This document shows positions 1 to 8,668 of a stretch of DNA of 41,625 nt, piece by piece. Every line of letters begins with the position of its first letter. Position 1 is the stretch's first letter. The notes below the pieces were generated by a model. It was not told where the DNA came from. It saw only the letters and a list, made by a program, of their open reading frames with translations, and did not search any database. Made by a program: the position numbers and the translations under genes. Source of the DNA: Candidatus Gastranaerophilales bacterium (GTDB taxonomy: Bacteria; Cyanobacteriota; Vampirovibrionia; Gastranaerophilales; Gastranaerophilaceae); contig CANQNX010000008.1 of assembly GCA_947625345.1 (NCBI GenBank), positions 1 through 41,625 of the forward strand, written 5' to 3'.

Positions 1-416
1 ATACTCATAAAATATTTATCTAAAAACTTTGCCGTATATCGACTCTTAACAGGAAAATGTAATTTATATTCCGCTTCATATTTAGTCCAATTTTCATAAA
101 ACTCTTCAGGCGTGTTTGTTATGGTATTGAATTTCATTCTTTTTGAAATTAATTCAAAGTCCCTTTTTCTTATAATTTCTATATCAAACCCAACTTCATC
201 ACTGTCAAAACATACTGCAGCAATATTTTTCGTATGAGATATGCTGAATTTTATCGGATTTGTTTTAAATTGCGGTTTATTATTTATTATCTCCATATCA
301 TAATTATTTATATTATAATATTCTTTTGCCGCATAATTAACTACATATCTTCCGGCTTCATGCAATGTTTTATCTTTAAACTCTGATTTATCTGTCAATA
401 AATAAAAAAGTTCCAT
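1..416 (-). CDS. 4'-phosphopantetheinyl transferase, Sfp/AcpT-like (partial, runs off left edge)
   Basis: The reverse strand from ATG 414-416 reads open to the window edge for 138 codons. The product shows the three hallmarks of the PPTase superfamily: FSISH around residue 61, VGFDIE at 75-80 (D78 and E80 would bind magnesium), and WTKYEAEYK at 110-118 (the WxxKEAxxK motif with E114 and K118). These enzymes move the phosphopantetheine arm of coenzyme A onto carrier proteins for fatty acid, polyketide or peptide synthesis. Sfp-type members are usually about 210-230 residues, so some 80 C-terminal residues lie outside the window. The ATG is two bases after the stop of the upstream TIM-barrel gene, which implies one operon. 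Whether the partner is the housekeeping acyl carrier protein or a specialised one cannot be told from here. Confidence 0.88.
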   Translation of the reverse strand, partial: MELFYLLTDKSEFKDKTLHEAGRYVVNYAAKEYYNINNYDMEIINNKPQFKTNPIKFSISHTKNIAAVCFDSDEVGFDIEIIRKRDFELISKRMKFNTITNTPEEFYENWTKYEAEYKLHFPVKSRYTAKFLDKYFMS

Positions 417-418
417 AC

Positions 419-1249
419 TTATAAACTCATATAATAATCTTTTAAAATTTTAGCATCCGTTTCAATATTCGGACTTTCACAAACAAGAGCCCCTTTTACA
501 TTAAATTCCTTAAATACTTTTAACAGCTCTTTATAATTCATATCACTTTCTTCAAAAATTAAATGATTTTTTTCACCTTTTGCTCCGTATTCAATACCTG
601 CCAAATGTGCGTGAAAATCGTTTAAAACATTATCCCCAAGTTCAGTGGCAATATATTCAAGTATTTTAGAAAATTCATCATATGTATTATATGAGCCGTT
701 ATATCTTGCGTGAATATGAGAAAAATCTATGCACGGCAGCACATTATCAAATTCTTTGGAGAGTTTCACAATCTCTTCAAACGTTCCCCACTGAGTACCT
801 TTTCCCGTAGTTTCGGGTCTTATCCATATTTTATTATTCTCTTTTGACAGTGTTTCAACAATTTTTGCCATTGAATTATATACTATGTCATAAACTTCAT
901 TAGGATTTTTACCCATATAAAATGCAGCATGAAATGTAATGCTGTACGCACCTATATTATTCCCGACTCTTGCAGTTTCAAGAATTCTTTGTATACTCGC
1001 TTCTATTTTTTCCTCTTCCTTGGAATTCAGATTTATATAAAACGGCGCATGACAGGTTAAAATTAAATCGTTCTCTTTTGTATAATCTTTAACAAACTCT
1101 TGCGTCGTTTCATTCATTTTTACACCGTGCACAAACTCAACTTCGAGTCCGTCAAGATTCATTTCCTTAAGTATTTCAAGACCTCTTTTATAACCCTTAT
1201 TCTCTGAAGATAAAGGAAGCCCTGCCGTTAATATATTTAATTTATCCAC
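419..1249 (-). CDS. Endonuclease IV / xylose-isomerase-like TIM-barrel protein
   Basis: 276 residues from a GTG start that has a good ribosome site (AAAAGGAG) inside the end of the preceding gene; the two genes overlap by 8 bases. The order of likely metal ligands follows the AP endonuclease 2 superfamily: H67 in CHAPFYINL, H107 in FHAAF, E146 in RPETTGKG, D175 and H178 in CIDFSHIHA, H213/H215 in FHAHLAG, H229 in GEKNHL, and E258 in CESPN. E. coli Nfo cuts DNA at abasic sites with a trinuclear zinc centre, and the ligands here would suit that. The same fold also serves sugar-phosphate isomerases and epimerases. Its place between a formyltransferase and a PPTase leaves both options open, so DNA repair is likely but not proven. 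Confidence 0.75.
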   Translation of the reverse strand: MDKLNILTAGLPLSSENKGYKRGLEILKEMNLDGLEVEFVHGVKMNETTQEFVKDYTKENDLILTCHAPFYINLNSKEEEKIEASIQRILETARVGNNIGAYSITFHAAFYMGKNPNEVYDIVYNSMAKIVETLSKENNKIWIRPETTGKGTQWGTFEEIVKLSKEFDNVLPCIDFSHIHARYNGSYNTYDEFSKILEYIATELGDNVLNDFHAHLAGIEYGAKGEKNHLIFEESDMNYKELLKVFKEFNVKGALVCESPNIETDAKILKDYYMSL

Positions 1250-2189
1250 TGTATAATACTTCTCCTTTTTTAGGATTTATGCGCTCTATAAAATCACGCC
1301 CCGAAGATATAAAAAATCCGCCGAATTGAACTGAATCTATTTCTAAAATATCTTTACCGCATGCAACTTTAAAAGAAGATTTCGTATCAATTATCGTACC
1401 GGGTTCTATTTTATGATTTTTTTCGATTACATACGCTGAATTTATTCTTAAAATTGTACCTTTATAACAAGTTATTGCTCCGATAAACGGATTTAGCGCA
1501 CGAATAAATCTTTCTATTTCTTCTGCGGATTTGTTCCAATCTATATAAATATTCTTTTTTTCAAATGAAAGTGTTTCCGCCTTTTTAAAATCTCCGTACT
1601 TGGGCTGAGGAGTTCTCGGAAACTCTTTTGTTTCATAATAATCCAAAGCTTCAAATAACATGGAAGCACACATATGATTAGTTCTGTAAAAAAGAGTTCC
1701 CATTGTTTCGTTTAAATCCAAATTAAATTTATATTGACTTATAATATCTCCCGTATCAAAATTTTCATCCATAAAATGAAGAGTTATTGCAGACATTTCT
1801 TCCGCATTCATAATAACATGAGAATAAGGGTTTCCGCCTCGATAATCAGGCAACTTTGAGGGATGAAGATTTATAAATCCGTCTTTTGTAAGCTTCAATA
1901 ATTCGGAAGGAAGTTTTTCATTAAAAGAAGCCACAACTCCGATATCAGCATCTAAATTTTTTATTTTTTGCAAAAAACCTTTATCGTTTAAGCTTATATT
2001 ATAGTCAATAACATTAAGCCCTAATGCCTGCGCTGTATCTGTCATTAATTTACATGTGGGTTCGGTTTTCTTTGGCGGTATGACTCCCACTATATTGATA
2101 CCGTTTGAAACTAATTTATTTAAACATACTAAAGCCATATCCGGCATTCCGACAAATAAAATTTTCTTTTTATACTCTTTCTTAACCAT
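1242..2189 (-). CDS. Formyltransferase-family protein (second Fmt-like paralogue)
   Basis: 315 residues. The N-terminal Rossmann domain carries the N-H-D catalytic set of 10-formyltetrahydrofolate-dependent formyltransferases: INLHPSKLPDYRGGNP supplies Asn and His, and MDENFDTGDI supplies Asp. The C-terminal third (from about IDWNKSAEEI) matches the Fmt C-terminal domain. It is not the housekeeping Fmt, which is encoded at 25136-26074 with the canonical NLHASLLPKYRG loop; here SLLP is replaced by SKLP. The substrate could be an amino-sugar nucleotide, a carrier-bound amino acid or another amine. It is the first gene of a leftward operon with the TIM-barrel and PPTase genes and starts at ATG 2187-2189 with only a weak ribosome site. 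Confidence 0.8.
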   Translation of the reverse strand: MVKKEYKKKILFVGMPDMALVCLNKLVSNGINIVGVIPPKKTEPTCKLMTDTAQALGLNVIDYNISLNDKGFLQKIKNLDADIGVVASFNEKLPSELLKLTKDGFINLHPSKLPDYRGGNPYSHVIMNAEEMSAITLHFMDENFDTGDIISQYKFNLDLNETMGTLFYRTNHMCASMLFEALDYYETKEFPRTPQPKYGDFKKAETLSFEKKNIYIDWNKSAEEIERFIRALNPFIGAITCYKGTILRINSAYVIEKNHKIEPGTIIDTKSSFKVACGKDILEIDSVQFGGFFISSGRDFIERINPKKGEVLYSG

Positions 2190-2293
2190 TTCCGTATTCC
2201 GATTATTAAATCACAAAAATTATAACAAAAAAAAATCTTTTATTTTAAGTATTTTTTTTATAAGATATTAAATAATGATACGAGGTGAGAATA

Positions 2294-3559
2294 ATGCTTG
2301 ATATTAGACTGATAAGAGAAAATCCCGAAAAAATAAATGAACTTTTAAAAAGAAGAAATCCTTCTTTAAGTATAGATGAAGTTATTGAAATTGATATAAA
2401 AAGAAGAAAAGTACAAACTCAGGCTGATGAACTCAGAGCAAAAAGAAAATCAATGTCAACGGAAATAGGCAATTTAAAAAAATCAGGGCAAAATACCGAT
2501 GAAATCCAAGCTCAAGTTAAAGACATGGGTGAAGAAATAAAAAGATTAGAAGAATCGGAACAACAACTTGACATTGAACAAAAGAATCTTCTTCTTTCCA
2601 TACCGAATATTCCCGATGAAACAACCCCGATAGGGCTGTCAGAAGATGATAATGTTGAAATTAAAAGAGTCGGAGAAGTTAAAAAAGTTAACTTTGAACA
2701 AAAAGCTCACTGGGATATATGCGTTGCTAAAGATATTGTGGACTTTGAAAGAGGTGTTAAGCTCGCTCAATCAAGATTCTCACTATACAGAGGAAAAGGT
2801 GCTCAACTCGAAAGAGCAATAATAAACTTTTTCCTTGATACTCACACAACAGAACACGGATACGAAGAAATACTACCTCCCGTTATGGTTAATTCGGCAG
2901 CCATGACAGGAACGGGTCAGCTTCCGAAATTTGCTCAGGATATGTATAAGTGTGAACAAGAAGACTTATACTTAATACCCACGGCAGAAGTTCCCGTTAC
3001 AAATATCTATTCAAATGAAATATTAAACGAAGAAGATTTACCTAAATATATGACGGCATATACTCCGTGCTTCAGAAGAGAAGCAGGTTCTGCCGGTAAA
3101 GACACAAGAGGGCTCATAAGACAACATCAATTCAATAAAGTAGAATTGGTAAAATTGTGTACACCTGAAACTAGTGTGGAAGAACACGAAAAATTAACAC
3201 GTAATGCTGAACATATTCTTGAATTATTGGAACTTCCATACAGAAGAGTTGCACTTTCCACGGGTGACATAGGATTTTCCGCAAGAAAATGCTATGATTT
3301 AGAGGTTTGGCTTCCTTCTTATAATTCTTATAAAGAAATTTCAAGCTGTTCAAACTTCGGCGATTTCCAAGCGAGAAGAGCTAATATAAGATATCGTTCA
3401 AAAGAAACGGGAAAACCTGTTTTCGTACATACTTTAAACGGTTCGGGACTTGCAGTCGGAAGAACATTTGCCGCAATACTTGAAAATTTCCAAAATGAAG
3501 ACGGTTCCGTAACCATACCGAAAGTACTCAGAAAATATACAGGATGGGATATTCTCTAA
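2294..3559 (+). CDS. serS: Seryl-tRNA synthetase
   Basis: 421 residues, the usual size. It charges tRNA-Ser with serine in the cytoplasm and provides the serine on tRNA-Sec where that exists. The N-terminal third is a helical coiled-coil arm rich in K, E and Q, which in the family grips the long variable arm of the tRNA. The class II core follows: motif 2 [14 protein letters not shown] begins near residue 260 and motif 3 [14 protein letters not shown] lies near 385-398. I chose ATG 2294 rather than the in-frame GTG at 2285, because family members begin [10 protein letters not shown] and the GTG falls inside the ribosome site (GAGGTGAG, 2282-2289). It is divergent from the left-edge operon and leads a plus-strand run. 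Confidence 0.97.
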   Translation: MLDIRLIRENPEKINELLKRRNPSLSIDEVIEIDIKRRKVQTQADELRAKRKSMSTEIGNLKKSGQNTDEIQAQVKDMGEEIKRLEESEQQLDIEQKNLLLSIPNIPDETTPIGLSEDDNVEIKRVGEVKKVNFEQKAHWDICVAKDIVDFERGVKLAQSRFSLYRGKGAQLERAIINFFLDTHTTEHGYEEILPPVMVNSAAMTGTGQLPKFAQDMYKCEQEDLYLIPTAEVPVTNIYSNEILNEEDLPKYMTAYTPCFRREAGSAGKDTRGLIRQHQFNKVELVKLCTPETSVEEHEKLTRNAEHILELLELPYRRVALSTGDIGFSARKCYDLEVWLPSYNSYKEISSCSNFGDFQARRANIRYRSKETGKPVFVHTLNGSGLAVGRTFAAILENFQNEDGSVTIPKVLRKYTGWDIL

Positions 3560-4189
3560 ATGAAAAAAGGATTATTCATAACATTTGAAGGTGCTGACGG
3601 TTCGGGAAAGACAACTCAAGTTAATAAAATCAAAACTTATTTGGAAGAAAAAGGATATAGTGTTGTTGTTACAAGAGAACCGGGGTCACTTGAATTGGGA
3701 AAAAGGATAAGAGATATCCTTCTAAACTATGAAGGCGATGTTTCGGATAAATGCGAAATGTTTTTATTTCTTGCAGACAGAGCTCAACATGTTGATAAGC
3801 TTATAAGACCGTCAATTGAAAATGGTAAAATAGTTTTATGCGACAGATATACGGATTCAACCATTGCTTATCAAGGTTACGGAAGAGAAGGAGATATTGA
3901 TTTATTAAAACATTTAAACAATATTGCCATTGACTCTTTAACTCCCGATTTAACACTTTTATATGATGTTTCCGCACAAATCGCTCAAGAAAGAATAGGG
4001 GCTGAAAAAGACAGAATGGAATCATCAGGGATTGAATTTCATAAGAAAGTCAGAAACGGTTATTTGGAATTATTAAAAAACGAACCCGAAAGAATTAAAA
4101 TGATAGATGCCAATAATAGTATTGAAAAGGTATTTGAAGATACAAAAAAAATTATTGGAGAGTTAATACAAGAAAAGTTAGGAGCATAA
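3560..4189 (+). CDS. tmk: Thymidylate kinase
   Basis: 209 residues. It phosphorylates dTMP to dTDP with ATP. The P-loop is G11-T18 in FEGADGSGKTTQ, followed by the substrate loop TREPGSLELG and the DRYTDSTIAYQG motif typical of bacterial TMK, with a short LID region before the C-terminal helices. Its ATG follows the serS stop with no spacer, so it is translationally coupled, and the next gene starts directly after its own stop. dTTP made by this route is also the nucleotide used by RfbA further along the window. Confidence 0.96.
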   Translation: MKKGLFITFEGADGSGKTTQVNKIKTYLEEKGYSVVVTREPGSLELGKRIRDILLNYEGDVSDKCEMFLFLADRAQHVDKLIRPSIENGKIVLCDRYTDSTIAYQGYGREGDIDLLKHLNNIAIDSLTPDLTLLYDVSAQIAQERIGAEKDRMESSGIEFHKKVRNGYLELLKNEPERIKMIDANNSIEKVFEDTKKIIGELIQEKLGA

Positions 4190-4531
4190 ATGGATTCAGG
4201 ATTCAAACGCTGGTACGATAATGACCCTATTTTAAAAGAAGCACTCGAACTTTTAAAATTACAAACCGATGACAACAAATCTGCTGCAGCAGACTTTATA
4301 ATTTCGCTCCAAGAACAAGTTGCTCAAGATGTAATAGACCGCATATACGAATTAACAAAAGAATTCGAAAAAAAAGGGAATCGTTGGTATGATAAAGATC
4401 CTGTCATGATAAGAGCAATGGAATTTTTAAAAGCTGCACCGCCAAAAACTCAGAGAATTGCGGCATTAAAGCTTTTACTCGCAATGGAAAACAATACTAT
4501 GGATTCCTTAGAAAAAGAAGATAATGAATAA
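4190..4531 (+). CDS. Small protein with two RWYDxDP repeat units, function unknown
   Basis: 113 residues that I do not assign to a named family. Its structure is clear: two copies of a helical unit, each beginning with RWYDNDP or RWYDKDP (residues about 5-11 and 65-71), followed by an alternating alanine/leucine helix (EALELLKL and RAMEFLKA) and a longer helix. The linker is charged. There is no signal peptide, membrane segment or cysteine. It is butted directly against tmk (no spacer) and overlaps folE2 by 8 bases, so it is co-translated with both. A duplicated helical hairpin of this kind usually mediates protein-protein contact, but that is inference. The lack of frameshifts and the tight packing argue that it is a real gene. 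Confidence 0.8.
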   Translation: MDSGFKRWYDNDPILKEALELLKLQTDDNKSAAADFIISLQEQVAQDVIDRIYELTKEFEKKGNRWYDKDPVMIRAMEFLKAAPPKTQRIAALKLLLAMENNTMDSLEKEDNE

Positions 4532-5330
4532 CAGTCAGCTAAAAGATATACAAAATCAAAAGGATATAAGAGGTATAGATATACAAAAAGTCGGAGTAAA
4601 CGGAGTTGAAGTACCCTTGATTATAGAGCGAAAAAATGCTCAAAGTCAGGTGGTATCAGCTAAAGCCCGTTTAAGCGTTACGCTTCCTCATAACTACAGA
4701 GGAACTCACATGTCAAGATTTATTGAGGTTTTGAGTGACTATTCAAGCAGAAATCTCTTGGGTGTTGATATAAAAGGTTTATTGTCTGACATTCAAAAAA
4801 AATTAGAATCTCAAAGTGCACACGTAAAATTTGAATTCAAATATTTTATAAATAAAAAAGCACCCGTAAGTGAAATGGAATTCCCCGTCGGTTATGACTG
4901 TTCCTTTCAGGGTGATTTAAACGGAGATGATTATAAATTTATATTGGGAGTAAAAGTACCCGTAACAACTTTGTGTCCATGTTCAAAAGAGATTTCAAAA
5001 TATTCCGCACACAATCAAAGGACAATGGTTAAAGTAAAAGTCAGCTACAGAGAAAATGATATTATATGGATAGAGGATTTGGTTGATAAAATTGAGAGCT
5101 GCGGTTCAAGTCAAATATATTCTATTTTAAAACGTTGTGATGAAAAATATGTAACTGAAACAGCATACGAAAATCCAAAATTTGTAGAAGACGTCTTAAG
5201 AGATGTTATATGTATTTTAAAAAATGATGAAAAAGTTACTTTTTATGAGGTAGAAGTTGAAGCTCAAGAAAGCATTCACAATCATAATGCATGGGCTTGG
5301 CAATCTGAAGATAAGTTAATGGAGATATAA
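4524..5330 (+). CDS. folE2: GTP cyclohydrolase FolE2
   Basis: 268 residues. FolE2 (type IB) converts GTP to 7,8-dihydroneopterin triphosphate, the entry point for folate and for queuosine. The family signature is present: TTLCPCSKEIS with C151 and C153, then SAHNQR at 161-166, and a C-terminal ESIHNHNAWA stretch at 249-258 that contributes histidines. This type is unrelated in sequence to the zinc enzyme FolE and in other bacteria works with other metals when zinc is scarce. No folE is seen in the window, so FolE2 may be the only form here. It overlaps the RWYD gene by 8 bases and is followed one base later by the aminotransferase. Confidence 0.95.
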   Translation: MNNSQLKDIQNQKDIRGIDIQKVGVNGVEVPLIIERKNAQSQVVSAKARLSVTLPHNYRGTHMSRFIEVLSDYSSRNLLGVDIKGLLSDIQKKLESQSAHVKFEFKYFINKKAPVSEMEFPVGYDCSFQGDLNGDDYKFILGVKVPVTTLCPCSKEISKYSAHNQRTMVKVKVSYRENDIIWIEDLVDKIESCGSSQIYSILKRCDEKYVTETAYENPKFVEDVLRDVICILKNDEKVTFYEVEVEAQESIHNHNAWAWQSEDKLMEI

Positions 5331-5331
5331 A

Positions 5332-6576
5332 ATGAAAGAATTATTTAATGACTATGTACAAACATTAGAAACTTACATAATGATACGAATTAAAATGGAA
5401 ACAGCACGATTAACTCCCGAGTTAACGGCTAAAAACAGAGCGCCTATATCTCTTGCAATGGGGGCGCCCGTTGAAAAACCGCCAAAATTCGTAACGGAAA
5501 AATTAATTGAATATGCAAATACAGACGGAATGCATACTTATACGCTCGTCAAAGGCGAATCTTATCTGTTGGATTCAATAGCAAAAAATATGAAAAAACG
5601 TACAGGAATCGATTTTGATTCTAAGTCTGAAATTTGTGCATTAATAGGTTCAAAAGAAGGTATTGCAAATTTAATAAGAGCATTAATCAACCCCAAAACA
5701 GAAATGAAAGACAGAGACATAATATTAATTCCGGATCCGGGGTATGCATCATATAAAGAAATGGTTAAAGTTTCAGGCGGTATGAGTTATGGTATTCCTT
5801 TAACCCCCGAAAATAATTACATGCCCGATTTGGAAGAAATAATGAACAAACTTGAAAAAGACGGATATTCAAAAAATAAAGTTAAAGCATTAGTTATAAA
5901 CTATCCGAATAATCCTCTCGGAGCTATTTGCACAAAAGAATATTTGCAAAAAACAGTTGAATTTTGTAAAAAACATAACCTGCTTCTTATTTCAGATGCT
6001 GCATATATAGATTTAACATTTGAAGGCGCACCTAAAGCTCATAGCGTATTTGAAGTTGAAGGTGCAAAAGATGTTGCCGTTGAATTTTACAGTTTTTCAA
6101 AGCCTTATTCAATGACCGGCTGGAGAATAGGCTGGGTTTGCGGTAATCAAGATGCCGTAGGAATTTTAGGGAAATTAAAATCCACTATTGATACAGGAAT
6201 ATATAAACCGATTCAAAAAGCTGCGGCAGAGATATTAAACTCTAAAGAAGGCGACGAATACATTGTTGAAGCAAACAAAAGATTTGAAAGAAAACAAAAA
6301 ATTATAGTTGACGGATTTAAAGAGTTGGGTTGGGATATGGATAAATTAAATCCGCCTAAAGCTACATTCTATTTATGGCTTCCCGTACCTCCAAAATATA
6401 AAACATCAAAAGAATTTACCGATGCCGTTTTACAAACATCGGGAATTGTATTGGTGCCGGGAACAGGTTTCGGAGATAACGGCGAAGGTTGGTTCAGAAT
6501 GTCTATAGTTGCTTCTGAAGAACAAATGCATGAAGTTATAAGAAGATTGAAAGAGGACGGTTTCCGTTTTGAATAA
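5332..6576 (+). CDS. dapL: Fold-type I aminotransferase, probably LL-diaminopimelate aminotransferase
   Basis: 414 residues. PLP-dependent class I/II aminotransferase: NYPNNPLGA near 190-198, SDAAYIDLTF with D222 and Y225, and the Schiff-base lysine K257 in FSFSK-type context (YSFSKPYSMTGWRIGW). GAKDVAVEF just before the lysine is typical of the DapL branch, which makes LL-diaminopimelate from tetrahydrodipicolinate in one step for lysine and peptidoglycan. DapL is common in cyanobacteria and their relatives. The N-terminal 35 residues are unusual, and a later start such as M17 or M22 is possible. A general aspartate or aromatic aminotransferase remains possible. TTG of hisH lies inside its last codons. 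Confidence 0.72.
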   Translation: MKELFNDYVQTLETYIMIRIKMETARLTPELTAKNRAPISLAMGAPVEKPPKFVTEKLIEYANTDGMHTYTLVKGESYLLDSIAKNMKKRTGIDFDSKSEICALIGSKEGIANLIRALINPKTEMKDRDIILIPDPGYASYKEMVKVSGGMSYGIPLTPENNYMPDLEEIMNKLEKDGYSKNKVKALVINYPNNPLGAICTKEYLQKTVEFCKKHNLLLISDAAYIDLTFEGAPKAHSVFEVEGAKDVAVEFYSFSKPYSMTGWRIGWVCGNQDAVGILGKLKSTIDTGIYKPIQKAAAEILNSKEGDEYIVEANKRFERKQKIIVDGFKELGWDMDKLNPPKATFYLWLPVPPKYKTSKEFTDAVLQTSGIVLVPGTGFGDNGEGWFRMSIVASEEQMHEVIRRLKEDGFRFE

Positions 6577-7162
6577 GACAGTTATTGTAGATTATGATTC
6601 GGGCAATTTAAGAAGCGTTGCAAATATGCTATCATACCTTAATTGCCCGTTTGAAATAACCTCAGATAAAGATAAAATTTTAAATGCGAAACGAATTATA
6701 TTTCCTGGGCAAGGTCATTTTGCGCAGGCAATGAATAATCTCGAAAAAAAAGGATTGACTGAAATTATAAAAAAATGCTGCAATAATCAAATACCTTTTT
6801 TGGGAATTTGTATCGGGCTTCAAATTTTATTTGAAAAGAGTGAAGAAGCTGTAGGTACTAACGGATTAGGAATTTTTAAAGGCGAAGTTAAAAAATTTCA
6901 AAAAGGAAAAGTACCTCAAATCGGTTGGAATAAAATCCTCCCTACGGAAAATAATTACTATTTATCGGAAAATTATTTTTATTTTGTTAATTCATACTAT
7001 GTTGAACCCGAGGATAAAAATATTATAAGTTCTTATTGCGATTATCACGGGCAGTTTTGCGCTTCAGTACAAAAAAATAATATAACGGCAGTTCAATTTC
7101 ATCCCGAAAAAAGTTCCGAGGCAGGATTGAATTTCTTTAAAAATTGGCTTAATCAATGTTAA
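6569..7162 (+). CDS. hisH: Imidazole glycerol phosphate synthase, glutaminase subunit HisH
   Basis: 197 residues. HisH hydrolyses glutamine and passes ammonia to HisF, which makes imidazole glycerol phosphate (histidine synthesis) and AICAR. The class I amidotransferase triad is visible: C81 in LGICIGLQ, H178 and E180 in QFHPEKS. PGQGHF at 46-51 and PQIGWNK at 116-122 are typical of HisH rather than other amidotransferases. The start is TTG 6569, inside the end of the aminotransferase gene, with an AAGAGGACGG site about 8 bases upstream. No hisF or other his gene is adjacent, so the pathway is scattered in this genome. Confidence 0.93.
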   Translation: MNKTVIVDYDSGNLRSVANMLSYLNCPFEITSDKDKILNAKRIIFPGQGHFAQAMNNLEKKGLTEIIKKCCNNQIPFLGICIGLQILFEKSEEAVGTNGLGIFKGEVKKFQKGKVPQIGWNKILPTENNYYLSENYFYFVNSYYVEPEDKNIISSYCDYHGQFCASVQKNNITAVQFHPEKSSEAGLNFFKNWLNQC

Positions 7163-7190
7163 AAAAATTTTTTTAATGTAATATAAAATA

Positions 7191-8555
7191 ATGACTTTCA
7201 TAAAATCTTTGACCGAAAAAATAAAAGAATATAAATACTATATTGCCGAATTATTAATACTGTCACTCCCTCTTTTAATAGGGAACTTGGGACATATCTT
7301 AATCGGTGCGGTTGATATACTCGTTGTCGCAAAATATAATATAATGTCTTTAGCTGCAATAAGTATATCTAATTCAATACTTTTTACAATATTTATATTC
7401 CCTTTGGGAATAATTGATGCCATAACAATTATCCTCTCAAATTGGAGAGGTCAAAAACAGAAAGTAAAAAAATATCTTTTTTCAAGTTTAATTTTTTCAG
7501 GTTTAATAGCCGTTTTATTTACCGTAATCTGTTATTTAACAAAATACATTATCCCGAGTTTAGGATTTGAAAAAGAATTAATCGGTTTAATTCAAGAATA
7601 TATATCCATAGTATCATTTTCTTTGCTGGGAATGTTTATATTTCACGGTATAAAACAATTTTTACAGGCATACGAGATAGTAAAACTTCCAAATATAATA
7701 ATATTTTTCTCTGTATTTATAAATTTAATTTTGAATATAATTTTTGTTTTCGGTTTCGGGCCTATTCCTTCAATGGGTTCAAAAGGGGCAGCCATAGCAA
7801 CATTAACCGTAAGAACGTTAATGGGATTAATAATGTTAATATATGTATTCAAGCTTATAGACTTTAAATCAAAAATTGATTTTTCATATATGTTAAAGCT
7901 TATAAAAACGGGGGTTCCAATAGGAATTGGTTTAACTTTAGAATTTTTGGCATTTAATATAATAACTATATTAGCCGGAAGAGAAGCAGGAATACTATCT
8001 GCCGTACATAATATATTAATAACAATATCTTCAACAACATTTATGATACCGATGTCTATATCTGAAGGGCTTGTAATAAAAGTTGCATATAATTACGGAG
8101 CTAAAAGATATGATAATATTTTAAAATACTCGTTTTGCGCATTTTTAACAGGTGTAGGCTTTATGGCATTAGCCGGATTAATATTGGGAATATTCCCCGA
8201 ACAAATAATAAAATTATTTACCGATAATAAAGAGGTATTGGAAATAGCAATACCAATAGTACTTATAGCTGCATTGTATCAAGTATTTGACGGATTTCAA
8301 GTTATTGCCGGAGGAATTTTAAAAGGTTTTAAGATGACAAAAGCAGTATCATACAGTGTTTTAACGGGATATTGGATAGTAGGGGTTCCGATAGCTTATG
8401 TATTAGTATTTAAATATAACTATTCATTGAAAGGCTATTGGATAGCTTTAGCGTTTTCTCTTTTATCTATGGGAATAATTCAAGCTTCATTAGCGAAATA
8501 CAAGTATGACAGCATAACAAAAGAACCGACCTATATAGAGAAAAAGAGTGATTAA
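7191..8555 (+). CDS. MATE-family efflux transporter
   Basis: 454 residues with about 12 hydrophobic segments separated by short basic loops, as in MATE transporters (NorM/DinF type), which export cationic drugs or metabolites in exchange for sodium or protons. The first segments (LLILSLPLLIGNLGHILIGA) contain the conserved small-residue and polar pattern of TM1, and a second half starting about residue 230 repeats the architecture. There is no clear ribosome site before ATG 7191; the 28-base gap after hisH contains an A7T7 palindrome and a TATAAA-like stretch, so the message may start close to the ATG. The substrate cannot be predicted. The gene ends in a lysine-rich cytoplasmic tail. Confidence 0.88.
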   Translation: MTFIKSLTEKIKEYKYYIAELLILSLPLLIGNLGHILIGAVDILVVAKYNIMSLAAISISNSILFTIFIFPLGIIDAITIILSNWRGQKQKVKKYLFSSLIFSGLIAVLFTVICYLTKYIIPSLGFEKELIGLIQEYISIVSFSLLGMFIFHGIKQFLQAYEIVKLPNIIIFFSVFINLILNIIFVFGFGPIPSMGSKGAAIATLTVRTLMGLIMLIYVFKLIDFKSKIDFSYMLKLIKTGVPIGIGLTLEFLAFNIITILAGREAGILSAVHNILITISSTTFMIPMSISEGLVIKVAYNYGAKRYDNILKYSFCAFLTGVGFMALAGLILGIFPEQIIKLFTDNKEVLEIAIPIVLIAALYQVFDGFQVIAGGILKGFKMTKAVSYSVLTGYWIVGVPIAYVLVFKYNYSLKGYWIALAFSLLSMGIIQASLAKYKYDSITKEPTYIEKKSD

Positions 8556-8626
8556 AAAATTTTCCGGTATTTGTATCAATAATAAAACAATTGATAAAAA
8601 AATAAACAATTATACGCAATTTAATG

Positions 8627-8632
8627 TATAAT
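8627..8632 (+). promoter_or_regulatory. Candidate -10 element before pyrH
   Basis: A perfect TATAAT lies 36 bases upstream of the pyrH start, in the 113-base AT-rich gap after the MATE gene. No good -35 box is seen at 16-18 bases, so this is a weak promoter call. It is supported mainly by its position at the head of the pyrH-frr-cdsA-rnc-rpe-nagA run. Confidence 0.4.
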
Positions 8633-8668
8633 AGTCTTAATGTTTAATAGTATTTTAAATGGGTTGAT

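Noticed and set aside
7159-7176. A7T7 palindrome after hisH as a terminator
   Set aside because: Pure A/T stem with no GC pairs and no loop; it would not form a stable RNA hairpin.
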